The translations under genes and the position numbers were made by a program. The notes beneath the pieces were generated by a model that was not told the origin of the DNA, ran no database searches, and was given only the letters and a program-made list of their open reading frames with translations. From an uncultured Acetatifactor sp. (GTDB taxonomy: Bacteria; Bacillota; Clostridia; Lachnospirales; Lachnospiraceae), in assembly GCA_910577235.1 (NCBI GenBank), contig CAJTMX010000016.1, positions 30,780-94,779 of the forward strand: a stretch of 64,000 nt of DNA, read 5' to 3'. Shown here in pieces: positions 16,398 to 24,269 of the stretch (positions within the stretch are counted from its first letter, which is position 1; each line of letters opens with the position of its first letter).

Positions 16398-17276
16398 ATG
16401 ATAAAGAGCATGACGGGGTTCGGCAGATGCGAGGTGGCCGAGAATAATCGCAAATTTACCGTGGAGATGAAGTCCGTGAATCACCGGTATCTGGATGTGA
16501 ACATCAAGATGCCCAAGAAACTGAACTTTTTTGAATCCGCTATCCGTGGCGAACTGAAGAACTATATTTCACGGGGAAAAGTGGATCTGTTCATCACCTA
16601 TGAGGACTATACGGAGAACAATGCCAATATTCGCTATAATAAGGAGCTGGCTGCCGAGTATATGAAGTATCTGCGCCAGATGCAGGAGGATTTCGGACTG
16701 GATGACGATATCAGAGTTTCCACCCTGTCACGGTATCCCGAGGTGTTTACCATGGAGGAGCAGAACCTCGACGAGGAAGAGTTGTGGAAGGAGCTGCAGA
16801 GCGCGATCCGCGGCGCGGCGGAGGGATTTGTACAGACCCGCATTGTGGAGGGAGAGCATCTCAGAGACGATCTTCTGGAAAAACTGGACGGCATGTTGAA
16901 AATGGTGGATTTTATAACCGAGAGATCTCCGGGGATCATTCAGGAATACCGCAGGAAACTGGAGGATAAGGTGAAGGAGCTGCTGGGAGACGTCCAGGTG
17001 GACGAGAACCGGCTGCTTATAGAGGTTACGATCTTTGCGGATAAGGTCTGTGTGGACGAGGAATTGGTGCGGCTGCGTAGCCATATCGAGACTACGAAGG
17101 CCACGCTGCTGGAGGGCGGCAGTATCGGCCGCAAATTGGATTTTATCGCCCAGGAGATGAACCGGGAGGCCAATACCACGCTGTCAAAGTCCACCGATCT
17201 GGAGATATCAAACTGCGCCATAGAGCTCAAGACGGAAATCGAAAAGATTCGTGAACAGATTCAGAATATCGAATAG
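16398..17276 (+). CDS. YicC family endoribonuclease-like protein
   Basis: A 292-aa protein of the YicC/YloC family. The N-terminal signature MIKSMTGFGR and the block ITFxVK-like segment (here EMKSVNHRYLDVNIKMP) match the YicC-like N domain; the C-terminal DUF1732 domain ends with LDFIAQEMNREANTTLSKS, EISNCAIELKTEIEKIREQIQNIE being the normal family end. E. coli YicC is reported as an RNase acting on an sRNA, so a role in RNA turnover is likely but not proven for this branch. Start ATG at 16398 follows AGAGGTAAAG. It heads the conserved operon yicC-remA-gmk-rpoZ, as in Bacillus (yloC-remA-gmk-rpoZ). Confidence 0.92.
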   Translation: MIKSMTGFGRCEVAENNRKFTVEMKSVNHRYLDVNIKMPKKLNFFESAIRGELKNYISRGKVDLFITYEDYTENNANIRYNKELAAEYMKYLRQMQEDFGLDDDIRVSTLSRYPEVFTMEEQNLDEEELWKELQSAIRGAAEGFVQTRIVEGEHLRDDLLEKLDGMLKMVDFITERSPGIIQEYRRKLEDKVKELLGDVQVDENRLLIEVTIFADKVCVDEELVRLRSHIETTKATLLEGGSIGRKLDFIAQEMNREANTTLSKSTDLEISNCAIELKTEIEKIREQIQNIE

Positions 17277-17291
17277 CGGTGAGGATAGCTC

Positions 17292-17552
17292 ATGAACAAA
17301 TTAATTCATATCGGTTTCGGCAATATCGTAAACACCGGCAAGATCATCGCCGTTGTCAGTCCTGAGTCGGCACCGATCAAACGGCTGGTGCAGCGGGCCA
17401 AGGAGGAGGGCACCGTCATTGACGCCACCCAGGGCCGCAAGACCAAGGCGGTGCTGGTCATGGAGAACAATCGGATCGTCCTGTCGGCGCTGCTGCCGGA
17501 GACCATAGCGGGCAGAGCCAGGGCGGAGAGCGGAGGAAACGAAGATGAGTAA
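17292..17552 (+). CDS. remA: RemA-family extracellular-matrix regulator (DUF370)
   Basis: An 86-aa DNA-binding protein. In Bacillus subtilis RemA forms ring-shaped oligomers and activates biofilm-matrix operons. The family pattern is clear: IHIGFGNIVNTGKIIAVVSPESAPIKRL, then GRKTKAVLVMENNRIVLSAL. It overlaps gmk by eight bases, indicating translational coupling. In Clostridia its target genes are unknown; widespread conservation next to gmk suggests a broader role than biofilm. Confidence 0.93.
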   Translation: MNKLIHIGFGNIVNTGKIIAVVSPESAPIKRLVQRAKEEGTVIDATQGRKTKAVLVMENNRIVLSALLPETIAGRARAESGGNEDE

Positions 17553-18177
17553 GGGAGTTCTGACGGTGATATCCGGTTTTTCCGGTGCCGGCAAGGGAAC
17601 ATTGATGAAAAGGCTGACCCGGAACTATGACAATTATGCCCTGTCCGTGTCCATGACCACCAGGACGCCGAGAGAGGGAGAGCGGGACGGTATAGAGTAC
17701 TTTTTTGTGGATACGGAAACCTTTCAGGAGCGCATCCGTCAGGGTGAAATGCTGGAATACGCATGTTATTGCGGGAACTATTACGGCACCCCCAAAGACT
17801 ATGTACAGCGGCAGCTGGAGGCGGGAAAAGATGTGATCCTGGAGATTGAGATCCAGGGGGCGTTGCAGATCAAAAAGCTGATGCCGGATTGTCTGCTGCT
17901 CTTTGTGACACCGCCCGGCGCAGGGGAACTCAGAAGAAGGCTGGAGGGCAGAGGCACGGAGACCCCGGAGGTCATAGCCAGAAGACTGGCCCGCGCGGCA
18001 GAGGAATCAGAAGGCATAGAAGCCTATGATTATATAGTAGTCAACGATGATCTGGAGGAATGTGTCAGGCAGATTCACAGCATGGTACAGAACGCCCGGT
18101 TCACACCGGCCAGACTGGAGACATTAATAAGAGAGATCAGAGAAGAACTGAGCGAATTCTCGAAAGGAGCAGAATAA
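17545..18177 (+). CDS. gmk: Guanylate kinase
   Basis: A 210-aa enzyme that phosphorylates GMP to GDP with ATP. The P-loop GFSGAGKGT is at about residues 10-18; the GMP-binding region has MTTRTPREGERDGIEYFF and the lid contains RRLEGRGTETPEVIARRL. Length matches the family (about 200). Start overlaps the end of remA and the stop overlaps the rpoZ start (TAATG), so translation of the three is coupled. Gmk is a target of the alarmone (p)ppGpp in Firmicutes. Confidence 0.96.
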   Translation: MSKGVLTVISGFSGAGKGTLMKRLTRNYDNYALSVSMTTRTPREGERDGIEYFFVDTETFQERIRQGEMLEYACYCGNYYGTPKDYVQRQLEAGKDVILEIEIQGALQIKKLMPDCLLLFVTPPGAGELRRRLEGRGTETPEVIARRLARAAEESEGIEAYDYIVVNDDLEECVRQIHSMVQNARFTPARLETLIREIREELSEFSKGAE

Positions 18178-18563
18178 TGTTACATCCATCTTATTCGGAT
18201 CTAATGAAAGTAGTAAACAGCGAGGTAGAGCAGGGGGAAGCGCCCGTGGTCAACAGCAGGTATTCCATAGTGATGGCTACCTCAAAGAGAGCAAGACAGA
18301 TCATCAGCGGCGATGAGCCTTTGGTGAACGGCGCGGGCAAGAAACCTCTGTCTCTGGCGGTTGAGGAGTTGAATCAGGGCAAGATCAAGATTCTGGCCGA
18401 GGACGAAGTCATGGAGGAGCAGGAAATATATGACGGGGTGGATAACGTCGGGGCGGATATGCAGGAAACTGACCCGGAAGACACAGAAGTAACCGGACAG
18501 GAAGAGCCTGAGGCGGAGGAATCGGAGACTTTGCAGGCGGAGGATGAGGAACAGGAAGCATAA
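18177..18563 (+). CDS. rpoZ: RNA polymerase omega subunit with acidic tail
   Basis: A 128-aa protein. Residues 1-75 are omega: MLHPSYSDLM, then NSRYSIVMATSKRARQI and PLSLAVEELNQGKIKI, which support RNA polymerase assembly by binding beta-prime. Omega is usually 60-75 residues in Firmicutes; here about 50 extra C-terminal residues are almost entirely acidic (many E and D, few hydrophobics) and probably unstructured. The start ATG shares bases with the gmk stop and is preceded by AAAGGAG. A terminator follows, but rimO continues in the same direction 65 bases on, so partial read-through is likely. Confidence 0.92.
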   Translation: MLHPSYSDLMKVVNSEVEQGEAPVVNSRYSIVMATSKRARQIISGDEPLVNGAGKKPLSLAVEELNQGKIKILAEDEVMEEQEIYDGVDNVGADMQETDPEDTEVTGQEEPEAEESETLQAEDEEQEA

Positions 18564-18568
18564 AACAG

Positions 18569-18607
18569 GGGGAGAAATGTTCTGCTATGAGTATTTCTCC
18601 CCTTTTT
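18569..18607 (+). terminator. Terminator or attenuator between rpoZ and rimO
   Basis: GGGGAGAAAT (18569-18578) pairs perfectly with ATTTCTCCCC (18593-18602), followed by five T. It lies only 20 bases before rimO, for which I see no separate promoter. Confidence 0.85.
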
Positions 18608-18627
18608 GAGAGGTAAGTTTGGTAAAA

Positions 18628-19980
18628 ATGAAGATACTGTTTATTTCCCTGGGCTGTGACAAGAACCTGGTGGATACGGAAGAGATGCTGGAGTTGTTGC
18701 GGCAAAAGGGATACAGCTTTACAGATGATGAAAACGAGTGTGATATTGTGGTGGTGAATACCTGCTGCTTTATCGGAGACGCCAAGGAAGAGAGCATTAA
18801 CGCGTTGCTGGAGGCGGCGGAGCTGAAAAAGAACGGAAGAGTCAAAGCGCTGGTGGCCGCCGGATGTCTGGCACAGCGCTATCACCGGGAAATTCTCACG
18901 GAGATACCGGAGGTGGACGCCCTGGTGGGCACCTCGTCCACCGACCGGATCGCGGATGCGGTGGAGCGGGCGCTTTCGGGAAGAAAGGCAGTCTTCGTGC
19001 AGGACCCGGACGCGCTCTGCGATTACCGTATCGGCAGAGTGTTGACCACAGGGGGACATTATGCCTATCTGAAGATAGCGGAAGGATGCGGCAAGCGATG
19101 TAGCTACTGCGTCATTCCCCAGATTCGGGGAAACTATCGCAGCATACCTATGGAGATATTGCTGGAACAGGCCAATGTTCTGGCTGAGCAGGGAGTCAAA
19201 GAGCTGATATTGGTAGCCCAGGAGACCACATTGTACGGCTTGGAGCGCTACGGCGAGAAAAGCCTGCCGCTGTTGCTGCATGAGCTGGCTCAGATCCCGG
19301 GGATATGCTGGATCAGGATATTGTACTGCTATCCGGAGGAGATCACGGAGGAACTGATCCAAGCCGTCAAAAAAGAACCCAAGGTATGCCACTATCTGGA
19401 CATTCCCATACAACATGCCAGCGACAGGATACTGCGGCGCATGGGACGCCGTACCACCCAGAGCCAGCTGCGGGAACTGATCGACAGACTGCGGGAAGAG
19501 ATACCGGATATCTGTCTACGCACCACCCTGATCACCGGTTTTCCCGGGGAAACCCAGGAGGATCACGAAAAAATGGTGGATTTTGTCAACGAGATGGAAT
19601 TTGACCGTCTGGGTGTATTCCCATACTCTCAGGAGGAGGGGACGGCCGCCGCGGAGATGCCGGATCAGATCCCGGAGGAGCAGAAAGAGGCATGGCGGCA
19701 GGAGATCATGGAACTGCAGCAGGAGATCGCTTTCACCAAGGCGGAGGATATGGTTGGGCAGGTGCTGACGGTGATGATCGAGGGCAAGATTGCGGATGAA
19801 GAGGTCTATGTGGCCCGCACTTACAGGGATGCTCCGGGGGTGGACGGATATCTGTTCGTGCATACCGGCGCTACGCTGATGACCGGCGATCTGGTGCAGG
19901 TACAGGTGACAGGCAGCAACGAGTATGATCTGATCGGAGAGATCTGGCAGGAGGAGGAAAACGATGAATCTACCCAATAA
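18628..19980 (+). CDS. rimO: Ribosomal protein S12 methylthiotransferase RimO
   Basis: A 450-aa radical-SAM enzyme that adds a methylthio group to a conserved Asp of ribosomal protein S12. Three domains are seen: the N-terminal UPF0004 domain with ISLGCDKNLVDTEEM and cysteines for the auxiliary 4Fe-4S cluster (also NTCCFIGDAKEES and AAGCLAQRY); the radical-SAM core with GCGKRCSYC (CxxxCxxC) at about residues 151-159; and a C-terminal TRAM domain from about 385. Start at ATG 18628; a TTG nine bases earlier in frame is possible. The last 17 bases overlap pgsA. Confidence 0.95.
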   Translation: MKILFISLGCDKNLVDTEEMLELLRQKGYSFTDDENECDIVVVNTCCFIGDAKEESINALLEAAELKKNGRVKALVAAGCLAQRYHREILTEIPEVDALVGTSSTDRIADAVERALSGRKAVFVQDPDALCDYRIGRVLTTGGHYAYLKIAEGCGKRCSYCVIPQIRGNYRSIPMEILLEQANVLAEQGVKELILVAQETTLYGLERYGEKSLPLLLHELAQIPGICWIRILYCYPEEITEELIQAVKKEPKVCHYLDIPIQHASDRILRRMGRRTTQSQLRELIDRLREEIPDICLRTTLITGFPGETQEDHEKMVDFVNEMEFDRLGVFPYSQEEGTAAAEMPDQIPEEQKEAWRQEIMELQQEIAFTKAEDMVGQVLTVMIEGKIADEEVYVARTYRDAPGVDGYLFVHTGATLMTGDLVQVQVTGSNEYDLIGEIWQEEENDESTQ

Positions 19981-20530
19981 ATTGACGATATTCCGGGTGA
20001 TATTGATAGTGCCTTTCGTGGTAGTGCTGCTGGGAGGCGATGCAGGGTGGTTCGGCAGCAATCTGCTGATCCCGGAGCTGGTGGCGCTGGCTGTTTTTAT
20101 CATCGCCAGCCTGACGGATATGATCGACGGAAAGATCGCGAGAAAATATAATCTGATCACGAATTTCGGTAAATTTATGGACCCGCTGGCGGATAAGCTG
20201 CTGGTCAGCGCCGCCCTGATCGCACTGGTGGCGATGGAGCGCATTCCGGCCTGGGTGGTGATCATCATTATCAGCCGGGAATTCATCATCAGCGGCTTTC
20301 GGCTGGTTGCGGCGGATAACCGGGTGGTGATCGCCGCAAGTTACTGGGGCAAGTTCAAGACCACTTTCCAGATGGTCATGGTATGTATGATGATCGTGGA
20401 TCTGTCCGGATTCTGGCCATGGTTCGGCATCGCAACGGATGTGGTCATGTGGATCGCGCTGGTGCTGACAGTGGTGTCTCTGGTGGATTATCTTATTAAA
20501 AACAAAGCGGTCATGAAGGGACAGATGTAA
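19964..20530 (+). CDS. pgsA: CDP-diacylglycerol-glycerol-3-phosphate 3-phosphatidyltransferase
   Basis: A 188-aa integral membrane enzyme that makes phosphatidylglycerophosphate, the committed step to phosphatidylglycerol. The CDP-alcohol phosphatidyltransferase motif (DGxxAR-x8-GxxxDxxxD) is present as DMIDGKIARK followed by TNFGKFMDPLADK. Four to five hydrophobic segments are seen. Start ATG lies inside the end of rimO after GGAGGAGG, so the genes are translationally coupled. The rimO-pgsA-cinA-recA order is typical of Firmicutes. Confidence 0.95.
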   Translation: MNLPNKLTIFRVILIVPFVVVLLGGDAGWFGSNLLIPELVALAVFIIASLTDMIDGKIARKYNLITNFGKFMDPLADKLLVSAALIALVAMERIPAWVVIIIISREFIISGFRLVAADNRVVIAASYWGKFKTTFQMVMVCMMIVDLSGFWPWFGIATDVVMWIALVLTVVSLVDYLIKNKAVMKGQM

Positions 20531-20550
20531 GAAAAAAGAGGGCGACAACA

Positions 20551-21816
20551 ATGACAGTGGAATTGATTTGTGTGGGCACGGAGCTTTTGCTGGGGAATAT
20601 TGTGAATACCAACGCCGCTTATCTGGCTGAGAAATGTGCCGGGCTGGGACTGTCCTGCTACTATCAGACCGTGGTGGGGGACAATGAGAAACGTCTGGAA
20701 GAAGTGCTGCGCGCGGCCGTAAAACGATCGGATATCGTTATCCTGTCCGGCGGATTGGGGCCTACGGAGGACGACCTGACAAAAGAGGTGGCATCCCGGG
20801 TCATGGGCAGAGAGCTGGTGGAGGATGCCGGTTCCAGAAAATGCATCGAAACTTTTTTTGCCTCCAGAAATTCGGTTCCCACGGAGAATAACTGGAAACA
20901 GGCGCTGATACCCAAGGGCGGCATCGTACTGCCTAATCCCAACGGCACGGCGCCGGGAGTCATCATCGGGGAAAAGAGTACCCACGTCGTGCTGTTGCCG
21001 GGACCGCCCCATGAACTGAAACCTATGTTTGAGAACCATGTGGCGCCATATCTGGCGAAACTGGAGCCGGGGATCATCTCCTCCCAGACCGTGAAGGTAT
21101 GTGGTATCGGGGAGAGTAAGGTGGAGACTCTGCTTAAGGATCTGATCGACGGGCAGGACAATCCGACTCTGGCGACTTACGCCAAACCGGGGGAAGTACA
21201 TATCCGTGTGACTGCCAGGGGCGGGAGCGAGAAGGAAACCCGCAGGCTGATCAAGCCTGTGGTTAAAGAGATCAAGAGCAGGATGGGCAACAATATTTAT
21301 ACCACGGAGGAGGATGTCACTCTGGAGAGGGCCGTGGTGGAACTGCTGGTGGCCAATAAACTCACAGTGACATGCGCCGAATCCTGCACCGGAGGACTGT
21401 TGTCGGCCAGGCTGATCAATGTCCCCGGCGTATCGGATGTCTATAAATCCGGGTATGTTACCTATTCCAACAAGGCAAAGAGAAAGCTGCTGGGAGTAAA
21501 GAAGAGTACGCTCAGCAAGTACGGGGCGGTCAGCGCCCAGACTGCCGAGGAGATGGCCCGGGGCCTGAATTTTGTGTCCAAGGGAGATGTGGCGGTGAGC
21601 ATCACCGGTATAGCCGGACCGGACGGAGGCACAGAGGAAAAACCCGTGGGGCTGGTATATATCGCCTGCAGCGTGAAGGGCGATGTGACGGTGAAAGAAT
21701 ACCACTTTTCGGGGAATCGCCAGACAATACGGGAGGCGACGGTTTCGGCGGCTTTGACATTGATGCGCAGCTGCATTCTGGAATATTTCAGCGAGATCAC
21801 TTTCGGCAAGAAATAA
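20551..21816 (+). CDS. cinA: CinA: competence/damage-inducible protein, NMN amidase / ADP-ribose pyrophosphatase family
   Basis: A 421-aa protein with two domains. The N-terminal molybdopterin-binding-like domain (about 1-170) carries GTELLLGNIVNTNAAYLAE and LSGGLGPTEDDLTKE. The C-terminal CinA domain (about 255-420) has TCAESCTGGLLSARLINVPG, the nicotinamide-nucleotide amidase signature, and ITGIAGPDGGTEEKPVGLVY. In characterised members it recycles NMN in the NAD cycle. It sits between pgsA and recA, as in many Firmicutes, and is followed by a hairpin terminator, so recA is not simply read through from it. Confidence 0.93.
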   Translation: MTVELICVGTELLLGNIVNTNAAYLAEKCAGLGLSCYYQTVVGDNEKRLEEVLRAAVKRSDIVILSGGLGPTEDDLTKEVASRVMGRELVEDAGSRKCIETFFASRNSVPTENNWKQALIPKGGIVLPNPNGTAPGVIIGEKSTHVVLLPGPPHELKPMFENHVAPYLAKLEPGIISSQTVKVCGIGESKVETLLKDLIDGQDNPTLATYAKPGEVHIRVTARGGSEKETRRLIKPVVKEIKSRMGNNIYTTEEDVTLERAVVELLVANKLTVTCAESCTGGLLSARLINVPGVSDVYKSGYVTYSNKAKRKLLGVKKSTLSKYGAVSAQTAEEMARGLNFVSKGDVAVSITGIAGPDGGTEEKPVGLVYIACSVKGDVTVKEYHFSGNRQTIREATVSAALTLMRSCILEYFSEITFGKK

Positions 21817-21851
21817 TAGCCCGTAGATGGGCGGGTTTATGAAAAGAATAT

Positions 21852-21899
21852 AAAATGTATCATACCTCTTGTGCTTTTTAGGGAAGTGTGATACATTTT
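21852..21899. terminator. Hairpin terminator after cinA
   Basis: AAAATGTATCA (21852-21862) and TGATACATTTT (21889-21899) are perfect inverted repeats around a 26-base loop. The T run belongs to the stem, so efficiency is uncertain. Confidence 0.6.
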
Positions 21900-22100
21900 C
21901 TGTATGCAGGGATATCCGACACGGTATTATTCTTTTTACGATCCGGCGTTTCGCCAGCGAATCCACAGGCATGTGACGGTAATTTTGTATCCGCCTTTTG
22001 ACAGTTTCAAACGGCGTATGTTGTTATATTTATTGGCAGGCAATGGGCTATAAAGTAATATCGGGAGATGTCGTCGCAGAAATGACAATCTTTGGGAAGA

Positions 22101-22171
22101 TATTTTTTTGGAAGGAATTTTTTTGGAAGGAATTTTTTTTGGAAGGAATTTTTGGGGGAGATTTTTTTGGG
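22101..22171. repeat. T-tract / GGAAGGAA tandem repeat
   Basis: Three consecutive units of seven or eight T followed by GGAAGGAA end at 22117, 22132 and 22148 (period 15-16 bases). Two further T runs follow, ending in GGGGGAGA and GGG. The array sits in the cinA-recA gap and runs directly into a TATAAT at 22172-22177. Periodic T tracts every 15-16 bases would produce unusual DNA stiffness. No gene explains it; open frames across it give only repetitive Phe/Trp/Lys or Lys/Ser peptides. Confidence 0.8.
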
Positions 22172-22208
22172 TATAATTTCGCAAATGTTATATAAAGGAG
22201 CATATTTG

Positions 22209-22268
22209 ATGCTGCTGTATTGCATATTTGAGAGGAGGATGAATATGAGTACTGTTTATAGGACTTGA
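22209..22268 (+). CDS. Possible 19-aa small protein or leader peptide upstream of recA
   Basis: A short frame of 20 codons with a good ribosome-binding site (AAAGGAG at 22195-22201) and a TATAAT at 22172-22177 upstream. It encodes MLLYCIFERRMNMSTVYRT. A second strong site, GAGAGGAGG, lies within it before the in-frame ATGs at 22239 and 22245. It ends 33 bases before the recA -35 element. I do not recognise the peptide; it may be translated, or the ribosome-binding sites may be coincidental. Confidence 0.3.
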   Translation: MLLYCIFERRMNMSTVYRT

Positions 22269-22301
22269 GATACATTATTATTAATGTAACACAAAAACCT
22301 G

Positions 22302-22330
22302 TTGACAAAATCGAACGGATGTTTTATTCT
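22302..22330 (+). promoter_or_regulatory. recA promoter
   Basis: TTGACA at 22302-22307, 17-base spacer, TATTCT at 22325-22330. Leader of about 130 bases includes a TAGCCGGC/GCCGGCTA hairpin at about 22425-22446 just before the recA ribosome-binding site. Confidence 0.8.
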
Positions 22331-22353
22331 ATACAAAACAAGAACGTTTGTTC
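22312..22353 (+). promoter_or_regulatory. Two LexA (SOS) boxes in the recA promoter
   Basis: CGAACGGATGTTTT at 22312-22325 fits the Firmicute LexA consensus CGAACRNRYGTTYC at 13 of 14 positions and lies between -35 and -10. GAACGTTTGTTC at 22342-22353 has perfect GAAC/GTTC half sites and lies just after the predicted transcription start. LexA bound to either would block the promoter. Confidence 0.75.
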
Positions 22354-22469
22354 TCGCAAGCTAAGATTGTGTTATGGATAAACTCCCAGTAGGTCTTACT
22401 ACAATATCACGGGTAAAACTAAGCGGTAGCCGGCTGTGCCGGCTATAGACAAGAAGAAATGAGGTAAAT

Positions 22470-23504
22470 ATGGAAAAGAATGAAAAACTGAAAGCATTGG
22501 ATGCGGCTATCAGCCAGATTGAAAAGCAGTATGGCAAGGGAGCCGTGATGAAACTGGGAGACCCGGCCAACCAGATGAATGTGGAGACCATTCCCACCGG
22601 TTCTCTGAGTCTGGACATCGCCCTGGGACTGGGGGGGATTCCCAAGGGAAGAATCGTGGAGATCTACGGACCTGAGTCCAGCGGTAAGACCACCGTCACA
22701 CTACATATGATCGCCGAGGTGCAGAAGAGAGGCGGCATCGCGGGATTTATTGACGCGGAGCATGCCCTGGACCCCGTATATGCCAAGAATATCGGTGTAG
22801 ATATAGACAATCTGTACATCTCCCAGCCGGACAACGGAGAGCAGGCGCTGGAGATCACGGAGACTATGGTGCGTTCAGGTGCCATAGATATCGTGGTGGT
22901 TGACTCCGTGGCCGCATTGGTGCCCAAGGCGGAGATAGACGGAGAGATGGGAGATTCCCATGTGGGCCTGCAGGCCAGACTGATGTCTCAGGCGCTGCGA
23001 AAGCTGACGGCTGTGATCAGCAAGTCCAACTGTACCGTCATCTTTATCAACCAGCTGCGTGAGAAGGTGGGAGTGATGTTCGGAAATCCGGAGACTACCA
23101 CCGGCGGCCGCGCATTGAAGTTTTATTCCTCGGTGCGAATGGATGTTCGCCGTATAGAATCCTTAAAGCAGGGCGGTGAGATCATCGGAAACCATACCCG
23201 TGTTAAGGTGGTTAAGAACAAGATCGCTCCTCCCTTTAAGGAGGCGGAATTTGATATTATGTTCGGAGAGGGAATCTCCGTGGTCGGGGATATTCTGGAC
23301 CTGGCAGCCAGCGTGGACATTGTGAATAAGTCCGGCGCATGGTACGCTTACGGCGGAGATAAGATCGGCCAGGGACGGGAAAACGCCAAACAGTATCTGA
23401 AAGACAATCCGGCGGTGTGCCAGGAGATAGAGAACAGGGTGAGAGAGCATTACGGACTGAATGGCGGAGTGGAAGCTGACGCTGCCAAGGAAAAGGAAAA
23501 ATAA
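22470..23504 (+). CDS. recA: RecA recombinase
   Basis: A 344-aa ATP-dependent strand-exchange protein that also activates LexA self-cleavage. Walker A is GPESSGKTT; the IDAEHALDP and VVDSVAALVPKAEIDGEMGD blocks, the L2-loop FINQLREKVGVMFGNPETTTGG and the C-terminal acidic/lysine tail are all normal. Start ATG follows GAAATGAGGTAA. recX follows six bases after the stop, so the regulator of RecA is co-expressed. Controlled by two SOS boxes. Confidence 0.98.
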   Translation: MEKNEKLKALDAAISQIEKQYGKGAVMKLGDPANQMNVETIPTGSLSLDIALGLGGIPKGRIVEIYGPESSGKTTVTLHMIAEVQKRGGIAGFIDAEHALDPVYAKNIGVDIDNLYISQPDNGEQALEITETMVRSGAIDIVVVDSVAALVPKAEIDGEMGDSHVGLQARLMSQALRKLTAVISKSNCTVIFINQLREKVGVMFGNPETTTGGRALKFYSSVRMDVRRIESLKQGGEIIGNHTRVKVVKNKIAPPFKEAEFDIMFGEGISVVGDILDLAASVDIVNKSGAWYAYGGDKIGQGRENAKQYLKDNPAVCQEIENRVREHYGLNGGVEADAAKEKEK

Positions 23505-23510
23505 AGTCTC

Positions 23511-24131
23511 ATGACAGTGACAGCAATAACGGATGTATCAAAAAAACAGTGTAAGATATGCTTGGATTATGAGCTTTGCTTTGTTCTGTACAAGGGAGAA
23601 CTGCGTCAGTATGGTATTGCGGAGGGGGAAGAGCTGCCTGAAGAGACCAGACACAAGGTTCTGGAGGAGCTCTTGCCCCGCAGGGCCAAACTGCGGGCCA
23701 TGAATCTGTTGCAGCGCAGGGATTATACGGAGAGGCAGCTTAAGGATAAGCTGCTTGAGGGCGGTTATCCTGAGAGGACTGCGGACCAGGCGGTTGAGTA
23801 TGTAAAATCCTATCGTTACATTGACGATATGCGTTATGCGCAGGGGTATCTATCCGCATTTGCGGGCAGAAAGTCCCTGGGGAGGATGGAGCGGGAGCTG
23901 CAGCAAAAAGGCATAGCAAAAGATGTTTTGAATCAGGCTGTCCAGACCTGGCAGGAACAGGACGGCGGTCAGGATGAATTGCAGATGGCCTGCGAACTTC
24001 TGAGCAAGAAACATTATGACAGGAATTCCACCGACCGCAGAGAACAGCACCGGTTATATAATTTCCTGGCTTACAGAGGGTTTTCCGGAGAGGTTATCCG
24101 AAAGGCTCTGTGTATGGATTGGGAGATTTAA
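23511..24131 (+). CDS. recX: RecX regulatory protein
   Basis: A 206-aa helical protein of the RecX family, which binds RecA filaments and modulates their activity. The core starts near RAKLRAMNLLQRRDYTERQLKDKLLEGGYPE, with the paired-helix repeats YIDDMRYAQGYLSAF and SLGRMERELQQKGIAKDVLNQAV; TDRREQHRLYNFLAYRGFSGEVIRKAL gives the third repeat. About 60 N-terminal residues precede the conserved core, as in several clostridial RecX proteins. Next to recA as usual. Confidence 0.9.
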   Translation: MTVTAITDVSKKQCKICLDYELCFVLYKGELRQYGIAEGEELPEETRHKVLEELLPRRAKLRAMNLLQRRDYTERQLKDKLLEGGYPERTADQAVEYVKSYRYIDDMRYAQGYLSAFAGRKSLGRMERELQQKGIAKDVLNQAVQTWQEQDGGQDELQMACELLSKKHYDRNSTDRREQHRLYNFLAYRGFSGEVIRKALCMDWEI

Positions 24132-24143
24132 ATAAAATATTGC

Positions 24144-24172
24144 TTGACATAACGTTCATTTCGGTTTAAAAT
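24144..24172 (+). promoter_or_regulatory. Promoter of rny
   Basis: TTGACA at 24144-24149, 17-base spacer, TAAAAT at 24167-24172, about 100 bases before the rny start. Confidence 0.7.
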
Positions 24173-24269
24173 TTTATATGTTGTAGATTGCCTGTTAGAA
24201 TGTGAGCAGTACATACATTCTATATTAGATATTTGTACAATGAAAATTTAATAAGGAGGTGCTCCTGTA

